The translations under genes and the position numbers were made by a program. Below, piece by piece: positions 8,320-17,589 of a DNA stretch of 64,000 bases; the first letter of the stretch is position 1; each line of letters begins with the position of its first letter. This DNA comes from Longimicrobiales bacterium (GTDB taxonomy: Bacteria; Gemmatimonadota; Gemmatimonadetes; Longimicrobiales; Gaopeijiaceae), in NCBI GenBank assembly GCA_029245345.1, contig JAQWPM010000021.1, forward strand, positions 620,001-684,000. The letters are read 5' to 3'. The notes under the pieces were generated by a model. The model ran no database searches. It was not told the DNA's origin and saw nothing but the letters and a program-made list of their open reading frames with translations.

Positions 8320-11300
8320 TCACCGCCCGCCCCCCGGCCGCCGATACCGCACCGGCGCCTCCGGCTCAGCCATCAACTCAATGCCCTCCGTCTCCAACAA
8401 CCGCAACGCCTCAGCGACAGCCGCCTCCAACTGCGGATCGGCACCAGCAAGCACCTCAGCAGGGTTATTCCGCACCTCGATATCCGGAGCCACGCCCGTG
8501 GCTTCCACGGCCCACTCGCCGTTCACGTCATAGAACCCACCCCTTGGCGCCACAAAAGACCCGCCATCGATCAACGGCGGCGTGTCCCACGTGCCCACTA
8601 ATCCGCCCCAGGTGTTCGTGCCCACCAACGGCCCGACACCCTTGGCCCGGAACAGGTAGGGCATCAAGTCCCCACCCGACCCGGCGCGCCCATTGATGAT
8701 CATGACCTTCGGCCCCCACAGCCCGGCAATAGGCTGCGTGAACGGCCTGTGATCGTCGGCCTTGGAATTGAAGTAGCCGGTAAGCTCCCGGGCCATGATA
8801 TCCACGATGTAGTCGGCGGCTGATCCGCCTCCGTTGTTGCGCTCGTCGATGACGGCGCCCTTCCGGTCCTGCTGCGCGAAGTACATGCGGTTGAAATAGG
8901 TGTAGCCGCCCTGCCCCGTGTTCGGGAGCCAGACGTAGGCGAGCTTGCCACCGCTCAATTCGTCTACCCTGCGCTGGTTACCCGCTACCCAGGCCCAGTT
9001 CCGGAGCTGTCCTTCAGTCGATGCGGGGCGGACCACAACATCCCGCGCGCCGACGCCTTGAGCGTCATCGGCTACGGTGATCGTGATCACCCGTCCCGCG
9101 GTGCCTTCTAGAGCGGCATACGGGTTCTGTCCGGCACCGATCTCTTGCCCGTCGATGCGGAGCAGATAGTCCCCTTCATGCACCCCCATGCCTGGTACAC
9201 TGAGCGGGCCGGTCAGCCCCGGGGTCCAACCCTCACCCGAATAGATACGGCTGATGCGGTACGCCCCATCCGCTTCCTCCAGATCGATGCCGAGCAGGCC
9301 TGTCCTCGGGTTGTCGAGCTCGGGGTAGTCGCCGCCTCGGACGTAGCTGTGCCCGACCGCGATCTCTCCGCTGACCATGTCCAACAGGTGATTAAAATCT
9401 GACCGATGACGCAGGTCCGGCAGCCACGCGCTGTACCAGTCCCACACGTCATCCCACGGGGCGCCGTGCTGGTTGTCCACGTAGAGGAAGTCGCGCATGA
9501 AACGCCAACCGTCGCGGAGCATCTGGCCCCACTCGGCCATCGGTTCGACTTGCACGCGCAGGCCCAGGGTGAGCCGGCCGTCTGATCCGGACGGTTTGCT
9601 GCCCGTGCTCACCACGCTCCAGTTCGGTCCCTGGCGGTAGAGCATCTGCTTCCGATCGTGGGATATCTGTACGGCCTGGAAACCCTCGATGAAGGTCTCG
9701 TCATCGGCATCGTCGAGGCTGTACTTGTAGAGCACCGCGCCCTCGTTCGGGATGACCTCCGATACGAAGACGTGGCCCTCCGGTGCGTCGCGCAGCCCCG
9801 TGTAGTTACGGAGCGGCAGGCCCGGTGCATCTACGATGCGGGTGTTGATCCCCTCAAAGTCGATCGTGACGACAGGTGCGTCCGAGGAGCCCGACTCCGC
9901 AGTGCCTGAAGCCGCGGTGCCTGAAGCCGCGGTGCCTGAAGCCATGTCCGACTCAGGCTCCTCGTCCGACTTGGGCATAAACGGCGATACGCCATCCTCT
10001 TTTAGGATGGCCAAGTAAAGCGCGCGAGTGACGGGATGGTCGAACGACGACATGTCGAGCCATCCCGTACCGAGCCCGACGTCCGTCGACGCGAGGAAAT
10101 AGAGGTACTCACCCGAGGCATCCCACACGGGCGTGATCGCATCCGCCATACCGTCCGTGAGCTGATGGGACTCACCTGACTCGGTGTCATAGATGAAGAT
10201 GGCGCGCAGGTGCGAGTCGAGCCGGCGCGCATAGGCGACCCAGCGAGAGTCCGGCGACCACACTGCCTCTAGCGTGCGCTCGGGGTGCGCGTATCGCTCC
10301 GTGTCCGCGTGTGCGACGTCGCCCGATTCGACGTCCAGGACGAGCAAGCGATAGTCCGTGTCCGTGAACGCGATGTGCGTGCCGTCCGGCGACCACTGCG
10401 GCTGGAAGTAGAAGGTCGGGTTGTCGATGGAGATGCGGCGCTGATTCGTGCCGTCCTGATCTGCGATGACCAGTGCGTATTCGTCCTCAGCATCGTTGAA
10501 CCACGCGATCTGCGATCCGTCCGGCGACCATGCGGCGTGCCGGTCGGCTACGCCCGGAGTTCGAGTCAGATTGCGCCATGAACCTTCACCCGCCGGGACA
10601 CTGAACAGCTCGCCCCGGTACTCGAAGAGTGCGCGCTGGCCGGTGGGCGAGAGGCGGGCGTCACGGAGTTGGGTCGCAGGGGCATCCTCCCAGCGGGTAC
10701 GGGCCCAGTTCTGATCGCCCGACGCGTTGATGTCGAGCTGCCGGGTCGTATTAGTGGCTGGGTCTAGCGCGTGGAGGTAGCCAGCCTGCTCGTAGACCAC
10801 GACGCCGTCCCCCGCTCCGAGCGACTTCACATCGAAGTCGGCGTGGTACGTGTGCTGGGTCTCGGTGCCCGTCGCAGGATCGAACGACCAGACGTTGGCC
10901 GCGTAGTCGCGCTCGGACATGTAGAAGACTTTGCTGTCCAACCACACCGGGGCCAGGTGGCGTTCGCCTTCCCAGGGTGGGGTGAGGCGTTCGTTGGTTT
11001 CAGTCGATACCAGGCTGACCGGCTGCGCTTGCCCGCCGCGGTGGTTGCGCCACTCGGGGTCCCAGAGGCCGAGTTCCTGATAGGCGAACCAGGAGCCGTC
11101 GGCGTTGAGTTCACCTTCGTAGGCTTGGGCGGAGAGTTTGGCTGGGAGGCCGCCTGATGTCGGCACGGAGTACATGTGCCAGAGCTGGGTGGGGTGGGCC
11201 TGTCTGCCGGATTGGAAGAGGACTTCGCCTGATGGCGTCCAGCCTTGGACTACGTCATTTCCCGGGTGCCAGGTGAGGCGTTTGGGTTGACCGCCTGTTG

Positions 11301-11583
11301 CTGGGACAACAAACACATCCGTATTCCCGCCGTATTCGCCAGAGAAAGCAATCCACTGACCGTCTGCCGAGAAGTGCGGGTGGGTCTCGGCGCCTTGGGC
11401 GGTTGTGAGGCGGACTGCTCGGCCTCCCGAGCGGCCGACCGTCCATACGTCGTTGGCGTGGACGAAGGCGATCTGTCCATTGCCCACGTCGGGTTGGCGG
11501 AGGAAGCGGGATTGGGCGGCGGCGGGGGTTGCCGAAAAGGTGGCGACTAAAGCGAGAAGGCCGACGGCATGACGGGCGGACAT
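8320..11583 (-). CDS. Tricorn-like S41 protease with beta-propellers and PDZ
   Basis: A 1087-aa exported peptidase with a signal peptide (cleavage near PAAAQ, residue ~23). The N-terminal ~520 residues are PD40-type beta-propeller blades (FSADGQWIAFSGE, WSPDGSQIAWFNDA, WSPDSRWVAYARRL). A short Ala/Ser/Gly/Thr linker at ~545-565 is followed by C1, PDZ (about 780-860) and C2 S41 domains. The tricorn catalytic residues align almost to the number: His ~745 (AVGHSY), Ser ~969 (GRAGSGGD) and Glu ~1027 (WAVEATG), with the DERNNGGG oxyanion segment between. A complete, probably active periplasmic or cell-surface oligopeptidase. A divergent intergenic region (11584-11932) separates it from the cytochrome operon. 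Confidence 0.92.
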   Translation of the reverse strand: MSARHAVGLLALVATFSATPAAAQSRFLRQPDVGNGQIAFVHANDVWTVGRSGGRAVRLTTAQGAETHPHFSADGQWIAFSGEYGGNTDVFVVPATGGQPKRLTWHPGNDVVQGWTPSGEVLFQSGRQAHPTQLWHMYSVPTSGGLPAKLSAQAYEGELNADGSWFAYQELGLWDPEWRNHRGGQAQPVSLVSTETNERLTPPWEGERHLAPVWLDSKVFYMSERDYAANVWSFDPATGTETQHTYHADFDVKSLGAGDGVVVYEQAGYLHALDPATNTTRQLDINASGDQNWARTRWEDAPATQLRDARLSPTGQRALFEYRGELFSVPAGEGSWRNLTRTPGVADRHAAWSPDGSQIAWFNDAEDEYALVIADQDGTNQRRISIDNPTFYFQPQWSPDGTHIAFTDTDYRLLVLDVESGDVAHADTERYAHPERTLEAVWSPDSRWVAYARRLDSHLRAIFIYDTESGESHQLTDGMADAITPVWDASGEYLYFLASTDVGLGTGWLDMSSFDHPVTRALYLAILKEDGVSPFMPKSDEEPESDMASGTAASGTAASGTAESGSSDAPVVTIDFEGINTRIVDAPGLPLRNYTGLRDAPEGHVFVSEVIPNEGAVLYKYSLDDADDETFIEGFQAVQISHDRKQMLYRQGPNWSVVSTGSKPSGSDGRLTLGLRVQVEPMAEWGQMLRDGWRFMRDFLYVDNQHGAPWDDVWDWYSAWLPDLRHRSDFNHLLDMVSGEIAVGHSYVRGGDYPELDNPRTGLLGIDLEEADGAYRISRIYSGEGWTPGLTGPLSVPGMGVHEGDYLLRIDGQEIGAGQNPYAALEGTAGRVITITVADDAQGVGARDVVVRPASTEGQLRNWAWVAGNQRRVDELSGGKLAYVWLPNTGQGGYTYFNRMYFAQQDRKGAVIDERNNGGGSAADYIVDIMARELTGYFNSKADDHRPFTQPIAGLWGPKVMIINGRAGSGGDLMPYLFRAKGVGPLVGTNTWGGLVGTWDTPPLIDGGSFVAPRGGFYDVNGEWAVEATGVAPDIEVRNNPAEVLAGADPQLEAAVAEALRLLETEGIELMAEPEAPVRYRRPGGGR
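9901..9945. repeat. Three 15-bp tandem repeats inside the protease gene
   Basis: Three in-frame copies of a unit close to GGTGCCTGAAGCCGC (minus-strand coding ASGTA) lie in the linker between the propeller and catalytic domains of the tricorn-like protease. Copy-number change would lengthen or shorten the flexible linker by five residues without breaking the frame. Confidence 0.85.
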
Positions 11584-11704
11584 CGGGACTCCGAGGATAA
11601 CGTTCGATGGTGGGGCGAGAGCCCCGGCGGACGGTCTCAGAGTATGGGATCAGGAGCCGTGTGACCACCGTGACGGGAGACAGATGGAGACCATCACATT
11701 ATCC

Positions 11705-11719
11705 ATGCAGTGACTGCAT
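11705..11719. promoter_or_regulatory. Perfect 6-3-6 palindrome, candidate operator
   Basis: ATGCAG-TGA-CTGCAT is a perfect inverted repeat in the divergent gap between the tricorn-like protease (122 bp from its start) and the cytochrome operon (214 bp from its start). Its position suits a shared regulator binding site. The cognate factor is unknown. Confidence 0.35.
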
Positions 11720-11852
11720 ACCGGAGCGCCTGACCGCCTGATGCCGCTCTCCCTGCAAATCACCACTCGGGCTAAAAGCGGACACGGCAAACCACCCTGG
11801 TACAGATAACAGATAGGGGATGCGCCGTTCGGGGTTGCCCCTAACGAAGAAA

Positions 11853-11866
11853 GACATTCAAATGTC
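11853..11866. promoter_or_regulatory. Palindrome 67 bp upstream of the cytochrome operon
   Basis: GACATT-CA-AATGTC is an inverted repeat in the leader of the seven-gene redox operon. The first gene's start is then preceded by a good ribosome site (GAGGAG, five bases before ATG 11933). No clear -35/-10 pair was identified, so this is only a candidate operator. Confidence 0.35.
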
Positions 11867-11932
11867 CTCGACAGTGCCTCTCGCCGTCAGACGTATTTTA
11901 CGCATGGCGGCCTGCGTCGTGCAGAGGAGCCC

Positions 11933-13786
11933 ATGAAGCTCATCCCATCGTCCCTCCTCACCCTGCTCGGAGTGGTCTTCGTCATCGGAGTGCCTCTGGC
12001 GTCGAGGGCCGACGTCCGGGTTCCGCAGGAGGCCCCGCCCGCCCAGGAGGCGGACACCGTCGTCGCGATGCACGAGCGCGCCATGCTCTACCCGTCCGCG
12101 ATGCAATGCGCCAGCTGCCATCCGGATCAGGCCCGTCAGTGGTCGGTGTCGCCCCATGCCTACACCATGGTCAGCCCGATCTTCCAGGCCATGGCGGGTT
12201 TCGTGGGACGGCACACGCAAGGGACGAACGGAGACTTCTGCCTGCGCTGCCACTCGCCGGCAGGCATGGCCATCGGCGAGTCCATCTTCATGGGCAATGC
12301 TCAGCGGCAGCAGGTCTCCCGAGAGGGAATCACCTGCATCGGCTGTCACCGGGTCAACCGCAACTACGGCAGGATCAGTGGTCGCCAGGCGGTTCTGCCG
12401 GGCGACGTGTACGAGACCGTCTACGGGCCGTCCGACGGGAGCGAATTGGCCCGGGTCAAGGAGTTGGCAGAGTTCCAACTTTCGGGTGGCAGGGGGGAGC
12501 GGGGCATGGCGGTGCACCAGACCTCCGAGCAGTTCTTCGAGATGAACACGCCCGCGTTCTGCGGAACCTGCCACGAGTTCCTGAATCACCCGGGGCTGCG
12601 TAACCAGGAGACCCTGGCCGAGTATCGCCACTCTCCTTCGGCGAAGGCCGGAGTCACGTGCCAGGACTGCCACATGGGAACGGAACCCGGCGCCTACACG
12701 GGTTCGGACACGACCAACTACGGCTGGGGGCCGGCCGCCCTCGTCAACGGAAGACCGACCGGGTCCAGGCGTCTTTCCAACCATATGATGGTCGGGCCCG
12801 ACCACTCCCTGATACATCCGGGGATTTTCCCGCTCAACCCTCGAGCCCTAGAGATGGCCGAGGTGGACGAGTGGGCGCAGTTCGACTGGAAGGCGGGCTG
12901 GGGCACCGACGAATTCGAGGACGGCCCGGGCGAAGACTTCGAGTTCCCCGAGGCCTGGGACAACTACGATGACCGGCTCGATGCGCGCGAGGTCATCGAC
13001 GACAATCTCTCTCTCATCAACGAATACATGGGTCAACGCCTGACCCTCCTGCGTAACGGATACTCCATCGGTGAGATCCGGATGGAGCGGGCCTCGAGGC
13101 GCCGGGGCATCAAGCTCGAGGTCCAGGTCGACAACGTCACCGACGGCCACAGCGTTCCCACGGGCTTCAGCATCAGGCCGGTCTATCTGCGTGTGACGGT
13201 GGCCAACGCCCAGGGCGATACGGTCTACAAGTCTGGCGACCTCGACCCCAACGGCGACTTCCGGGACCGGAACTCGGTGTACGTGCGCAACGGCGTGCTT
13301 CCACTGGACGGCGACCTCTTCAACCTCCAGCCGAAGTTCATCGTTCGGAACATGTTCGGAGGAGAGCGTGAAGAGGTAGTGCCGGTGAACCTCTCTCCGA
13401 GCCCGCTACCCTTCCTTCGACCCCAGCCGCGGTCATACATGCTCATGGGGCGTCCACTGGGCGTCCGGATCCAACGCCACTCCATCCGGCCGGGTGCTCA
13501 CCGCTCCGCGGACTACTCCGTGGACTCCGACCTGCTCACCGATGACGGGCCGTACGAGGTCAACGTCAAGCTCGTGGCGCCGATGATTCCCGTGTCCCTC
13601 ATCGGGACCATCAAGGAGATGGGATTCGAGTTCGGCATGACCGCTCGGCAGCTCGCCGATCGTGTGGTGTCAGGGCACACGGTCATCTGGGAATACGAAG
13701 GGTCTCTGGACCTGGCGGCCGGACCTGATGCCATCGAGTGGCGTGTCGTGGAAGCCGTGCCGTTCCGGTTCGAGGACCTGAGGTGA
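11933..13786 (+). CDS. Secreted pentaheme cytochrome c with C-terminal sheet domain
   Basis: This 617-aa protein has a signal peptide (about residues 1-26) and five CxxCH haem sites at about residues 59 (CASCH), 103 (CLRCH), 134 (CIGCH), 210 (CGTCH) and 243 (CQDCH), typical of the cytochrome c554/multihaem superfamily. Residues ~350-617 contain no haem motif and form a beta-rich domain with a GHSVPTGF segment seen in other multihaem cytochromes. It opens a seven-gene operon; its stop overlaps the start of the barrel gene (GTGA), implying translational coupling. Likely location is the periplasm or outer surface, passing electrons with the adjacent barrel. No signature identifies it as a specific reductase. 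Confidence 0.85.
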   Translation: MKLIPSSLLTLLGVVFVIGVPLASRADVRVPQEAPPAQEADTVVAMHERAMLYPSAMQCASCHPDQARQWSVSPHAYTMVSPIFQAMAGFVGRHTQGTNGDFCLRCHSPAGMAIGESIFMGNAQRQQVSREGITCIGCHRVNRNYGRISGRQAVLPGDVYETVYGPSDGSELARVKELAEFQLSGGRGERGMAVHQTSEQFFEMNTPAFCGTCHEFLNHPGLRNQETLAEYRHSPSAKAGVTCQDCHMGTEPGAYTGSDTTNYGWGPAALVNGRPTGSRRLSNHMMVGPDHSLIHPGIFPLNPRALEMAEVDEWAQFDWKAGWGTDEFEDGPGEDFEFPEAWDNYDDRLDAREVIDDNLSLINEYMGQRLTLLRNGYSIGEIRMERASRRRGIKLEVQVDNVTDGHSVPTGFSIRPVYLRVTVANAQGDTVYKSGDLDPNGDFRDRNSVYVRNGVLPLDGDLFNLQPKFIVRNMFGGEREEVVPVNLSPSPLPFLRPQPRSYMLMGRPLGVRIQRHSIRPGAHRSADYSVDSDLLTDDGPYEVNVKLVAPMIPVSLIGTIKEMGFEFGMTARQLADRVVSGHTVIWEYEGSLDLAAGPDAIEWRVVEAVPFRFEDLR

Positions 13787-15186
13787 GTGCCGTGACCAGG
13801 CTCGTTAGCAACACGGGTGTGCTCCTCCTCAGCGTTGCCCTGCTCTTCGGTGCACCGACTCCGGGCCTCTCCCAGGACCCATACCGGTTCCCGGACGACG
13901 TGGTGCCCCCACAGCTCGCAGGCTTTCCCGAGCGTCCTCCCATGCTCTTGGAACTCGGCGACAAATTCTACGATGTCGGTGAGCTCCCGTACGGAGTGAG
14001 CCCCTGGAAAGGCACGTACTGGCAGCCGGCGCTGTGGGTGTACGGCAACCTCCTGGCGGCCGGCCAGGGACAGACGCTGGGCGGCTCCACCCAGATCGGT
14101 ACGGCACAGGTGCGGGACCGGCTCGATCTGTTCATGAACCTGCGGCTCTCTGGCACCGAGCGGGTCTTCGTGGGGTTCCGGCCCCTGGACTCCGGCGGAA
14201 TGACCGGCTTCGATCTCGTCCGCAATGGTGAGACAGTCCAAGGGGACCGCTTCGTGAACGACGGCTTGAGCATGAAGCCGGTGATCTACTTCGTGGAGGG
14301 CGATATCGCCGAGCTCTTCCAGTTCCTCGACTACGAGGACATGCGGCCGTACGACATCGGGTTCAGCGTGGGCCGGCAGAACCTCTACTTCCAGGAAGGG
14401 TTGCTGGTCAACGACATCATGGATGTCGTGGGGCTCGCCTTCAACGGCTTGTCCCTGGGAGGAATGTCCAACCTCCGGATCTCCGCGGTGTGGGGCTTCG
14501 GCGACGTGAACCATGGTGGCACCAAGGATGCCGACCTCGCCGGCCTCTTCATGGAAGCCGACTGGAACGGAGCCCTCGTGGATCTGGACATCGCCTACGT
14601 GGACGGCGGAGATGCGACGGGCTCGGGTCTCGTGGCCGGCTTCAGCACGGTCCAGCAGATGGGGTTCTGGAATACCGCCTTCCGCATCGCGGCATCCACA
14701 GCTCTCGACGAAGGAGCCGCCGGTAGCCCGGGGACCTCCGACGGTGTGATCCTGTTCAACGAGCTGTCTCGAAAGGACGGCGCTTCGGACAACCTGATCT
14801 ACTTCAACCATTTCTTCGCTTACGATACGTTCTCGCCCGCCTCCACTCAGCCGCCGGGGCCTCTCGGTCGCATCGGGCTGCTCTTCGGGGGATCCCCCCT
14901 GGGTGCATATGTGCCGGCTCTGGGTGCTCCAGTAGCCTCCAACGAGGTCGGAGCCGCGTTAGGGTACCAGGTCATACAGCCGGCCGAACGGCGTCAATTC
15001 GTCTTCGAGGCCGCAGCGCGACGGGGGCTGTTCAACGGCAACAGCAGCAGCTCTCTGGGGGCCGGGGTCAGAGTCCAGCAGGCCTTCAGCAATCGATACG
15101 TGCTCCAGAGCGACCTGTTCGTATCCCACCGGAACACGGACGGCGCCCACATTGGAGGGCGGTTTGGAATCCTCGTCAAGATGTAG
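13783..15186 (+). CDS. Outer-membrane beta-barrel of the redox operon
   Basis: From GTG 13783 (overlapping the cytochrome stop) the protein is 467 aa with a signal peptide ending near GLSQ (about residue 31). The body has alternating beta-strand patterns rich in aromatic and glycine residues (FMNLRLSGTERVFVGFRPL, LRISAVWGFGDVNHGG) and ends in a final strand GGRFGILVKM. I recognise no named family. Because it is sandwiched between a secreted pentahaem cytochrome and a reductase in one operon, a porin that carries a cytochrome through the outer membrane (functionally like MtrB or PioB) is a reasonable inference, not a demonstrated homology. An alternative is a simple substrate porin. Confidence 0.6.
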   Translation: MSAVTRLVSNTGVLLLSVALLFGAPTPGLSQDPYRFPDDVVPPQLAGFPERPPMLLELGDKFYDVGELPYGVSPWKGTYWQPALWVYGNLLAAGQGQTLGGSTQIGTAQVRDRLDLFMNLRLSGTERVFVGFRPLDSGGMTGFDLVRNGETVQGDRFVNDGLSMKPVIYFVEGDIAELFQFLDYEDMRPYDIGFSVGRQNLYFQEGLLVNDIMDVVGLAFNGLSLGGMSNLRISAVWGFGDVNHGGTKDADLAGLFMEADWNGALVDLDIAYVDGGDATGSGLVAGFSTVQQMGFWNTAFRIAASTALDEGAAGSPGTSDGVILFNELSRKDGASDNLIYFNHFFAYDTFSPASTQPPGPLGRIGLLFGGSPLGAYVPALGAPVASNEVGAALGYQVIQPAERRQFVFEAAARRGLFNGNSSSSLGAGVRVQQAFSNRYVLQSDLFVSHRNTDGAHIGGRFGILVKM

Positions 15187-15204
15187 CCTGGCCGCCGCCA
15201 CTTC

Positions 15205-16494
15205 ATGAACATCTGGACAGCCCTGACTGCGCCGCAGCGACTGGCGCTTCTCCTGGCAGCCGCAAGTCTCCTCGCGATGGCTCGTGGGGTCGCTCGCTTG
15301 GTGTTGAGCGCCGCCCGGCGTCGTAGCGTCCTTCAACGGACGGGTGACGAGCACCGGAAGAGGGTTGCGACGGCGATGGCCGGTTACGAGCCCTCGGCCT
15401 CCGAGACCGGGCTCGGATGGGAGGGATTCCGGCGGCTCACAGTGAGCGGGAAGGAGTGGGAAACCGCGTCCCAGGACGTCTGTTCCTTCTACCTCGAGCC
15501 GGTGGACGGCAAGACCCTGCCCGACTTCCTTCCCGGGCAGTTCCTGACGTTTCGAATGGGCTTTCTGGACTCGGCCGGGCAGGAGAGGCACGTCGTGCGT
15601 TGCTACTCGCTGTCCTGGGGAGGGGCTCGGAAACCGTACAGGATCTCCGTCCGCCGCATCAACGGCGCGCCGGACAAGAGTGAAACGCCCGGAGTGGTGT
15701 CCACCCACCTCCACGACCGGATTCAGGTGGGCGCCGTCCTGAACGTGAAGGCTCCAGCGGGAGGCTTCTATCTGGATCCTCAAAAGGACGGGGGGCCGGT
15801 AGTACTCATCAGCGCCGGGATCGGCATCACGCCTCTTTTCAGCATGGCCGACTCCCTCATCGAATCGGGAAGTACCCGGGAGATCTGGTTCTTCGTGGGG
15901 ATGCGGTCAGCCCACTCCTTCCCGATGAGGGAGCAGATTCTGGCCTGGGCGAAGGACCGTTCCGGATTCAATCTCGTGATCTTTCACAGCCAGCCGTCCG
16001 CTGACGAGCGCCTTGGCGTCGATTTCGACGTGCGCGGCCATGTCACGGCTGAGGCGGTCCGGGAACGTTTGGGCCAGCGGGAGGCCGACTTCTACGTCTG
16101 TGGGCCGGGCACCATGATGAACTCCATGGTCGGTGGTCTCGAGGCGCTGGGCATCGCCTCGGACCGGATCCACTTCGAGGCGTTTGGGCCCGCCTCGGTA
16201 CGCAGGGCCCCCAAGGACGTGGACGACCGGATTGCCAATCCATACTCTGTCCGATTCGCGCGGTCTGGCGTATCCGTGCCTTGGGACAGCACTTATGACA
16301 ATCTTCTGAGCTTCGCCGAGGCACAGGGAGTTCCCATTGACGGGGGGTGCAGGAGTGGCAACTGTGGTACCTGCGCCACAGCGGTCGACGAAGGTACAGT
16401 GGAGTATGTCGCTCGGGCCGCGGCCAAAACCGAGTCGGGGACGTGCCTGACCTGCGTCGCGGTCCCGTCATCAGCGCTCGTCCTCGACGCTTGA
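15205..16494 (+). CDS. Membrane-anchored flavin reductase with C-terminal 2Fe-2S domain
   Basis: A 429-aa protein with an N-terminal hydrophobic anchor (residues ~8-30), then a ferredoxin-reductase fold: FAD-binding RCYSLS (~132-137), an NAD(P)-binding SAGIGITPLFSM segment, and the CGPGTMM motif near the end of the nucleotide domain. Residues ~345-429 form a plant-type ferredoxin with CRSGNCGTC plus a distal Cys (TCLTC). This order matches hybrid-cluster-protein or oxygenase reductases. It should move electrons between NAD(P)H and one-electron carriers; the anchor places it at the cytoplasmic membrane. It lies 18 bp after the barrel gene, within the redox operon, and could feed or drain the cytochrome chain. 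Confidence 0.85.
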   Translation: MNIWTALTAPQRLALLLAAASLLAMARGVARLVLSAARRRSVLQRTGDEHRKRVATAMAGYEPSASETGLGWEGFRRLTVSGKEWETASQDVCSFYLEPVDGKTLPDFLPGQFLTFRMGFLDSAGQERHVVRCYSLSWGGARKPYRISVRRINGAPDKSETPGVVSTHLHDRIQVGAVLNVKAPAGGFYLDPQKDGGPVVLISAGIGITPLFSMADSLIESGSTREIWFFVGMRSAHSFPMREQILAWAKDRSGFNLVIFHSQPSADERLGVDFDVRGHVTAEAVRERLGQREADFYVCGPGTMMNSMVGGLEALGIASDRIHFEAFGPASVRRAPKDVDDRIANPYSVRFARSGVSVPWDSTYDNLLSFAEAQGVPIDGGCRSGNCGTCATAVDEGTVEYVARAAAKTESGTCLTCVAVPSSALVLDA

Positions 16495-16530
16495 CTTCGT
16501 CAATCACTCCAACCAAAGACGGTGAATCCG

Positions 16531-17589
16531 ATGCTGACCTCCCGTACCCGTGCGACCACCGCCGTGATGGGATTGTGTCTGCTCCTCACGGGGGCGGTGA
16601 TGTACACGGCCCAGGAAACCGACGGACTGCGGTACGACCCCGCCAAGATCGTCGGAACCGAGCGGTGCTCGGAGTGCCACGAGCCCGCCGTCGACCAGTG
16701 GGAAACCACGAGCCACTACAAGACCTTCAACGGTGCCGACGACGTTGAGGCTATGCATCGGAGGGACGCCGCCGCTGAGATCCTGGACAACCTGGGTGAG
16801 CGAAGCGCGAAGCGGGGTGTGTGCGCGAGCTGCCACTACACGATGCAGGCCGAAGAGGCCGGCGGTCGGCCCCGGGCCAACTACGGGGTTTCCTGCGAGT
16901 CGTGCCACGGCGCGGCCGCGGATTGGATCGAAGAGCACGGCGTTTACGGCGAGGATACATCGGGCGCCAAGTGGACGCGGGAAACCGAGCCCGACGATCA
17001 CCGTGAAGCGCGCCTGACGACTGCCGAGGCCGGAGGCATGATCCGCACGGACAACCCATACGCGCTCATCCAGAACTGCTTTCAGTGCCACACGGTCCCC
17101 AACGAGCTTCTGGTGAACACGGGCGGGCACCAGGCGGGCTCCGACTTCAACATCCTCGAATGGCTGGCCAGGGAAGTCCGCCACAACTACCTGTACTCGG
17201 ATGGCGCCGAAAACCGGGCCGCACCTCGGGACATGGACGCGGTAGCGCGGTCCCGTGTCCTGCTGGTTCTCGGCGAGATGATCGACGTGGAGTACGGGCT
17301 CCGAGGGTTGGCGTCGGCGACCACCGACGGGCCATTCGCCGAAGGCCTCGTGGCCCGTATCGGGGCCGGAGTCGAGGCTCTCGAAGCCATCCGTGCCGCG
17401 GAACCAGCCATGGCTGCGACCCTCGACACGGTTCTCGCCGCGGTGGCGGGCGCCGATCTCGGGCCGAACAACCGGCCGGCGCTGCTCGCCGCGGCCGAGA
17501 CGGTGGGATCGGCTGCACGCTCGTTCTCCGAGAGCGAGGACGGAGCCGGCCTGGGTGGATTGGATGCGCTGATGCCTGGAGTCCCATGA
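16531..17589 (+). CDS. Tetraheme cytochrome c554-like protein
   Basis: The ATG at 16531 is preferred because GGTGA lies five bases ahead; an in-frame GTG at 16522 is possible. The protein (352 aa) has an N-terminal hydrophobic segment (residues ~8-25) acting as signal or anchor, then four CxxCH sites: CSECH (~46), CASCH (~98), CESCH (~121) and CFQCH (~183). The spacing and the SHYKTF/GVSCESCHG contexts resemble the cytochrome c554 family that accepts electrons from hydroxylamine oxidoreductase or acts in other periplasmic chains. The C-terminal ~130 residues are alpha-helical and haem-free. Its stop overlaps the next gene's ATG (ATGA). Confidence 0.83.
   Translation: MLTSRTRATTAVMGLCLLLTGAVMYTAQETDGLRYDPAKIVGTERCSECHEPAVDQWETTSHYKTFNGADDVEAMHRRDAAAEILDNLGERSAKRGVCASCHYTMQAEEAGGRPRANYGVSCESCHGAAADWIEEHGVYGEDTSGAKWTRETEPDDHREARLTTAEAGGMIRTDNPYALIQNCFQCHTVPNELLVNTGGHQAGSDFNILEWLAREVRHNYLYSDGAENRAAPRDMDAVARSRVLLVLGEMIDVEYGLRGLASATTDGPFAEGLVARIGAGVEALEAIRAAEPAMAATLDTVLAAVAGADLGPNNRPALLAAAETVGSAARSFSESEDGAGLGGLDALMPGVP

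Noticed and set aside
9901-9945. Short tandem repeats considered as CRISPR or microsatellite
   Set aside because: Repeat units are contiguous, 15 bp, in frame and inside a coding linker; no spacers.
13513-14811. 432-codon open frame antisense across the pentahaem cytochrome end and barrel gene
   Set aside because: Spans two well-supported plus-strand genes and has Glu/His/Val-rich random composition.
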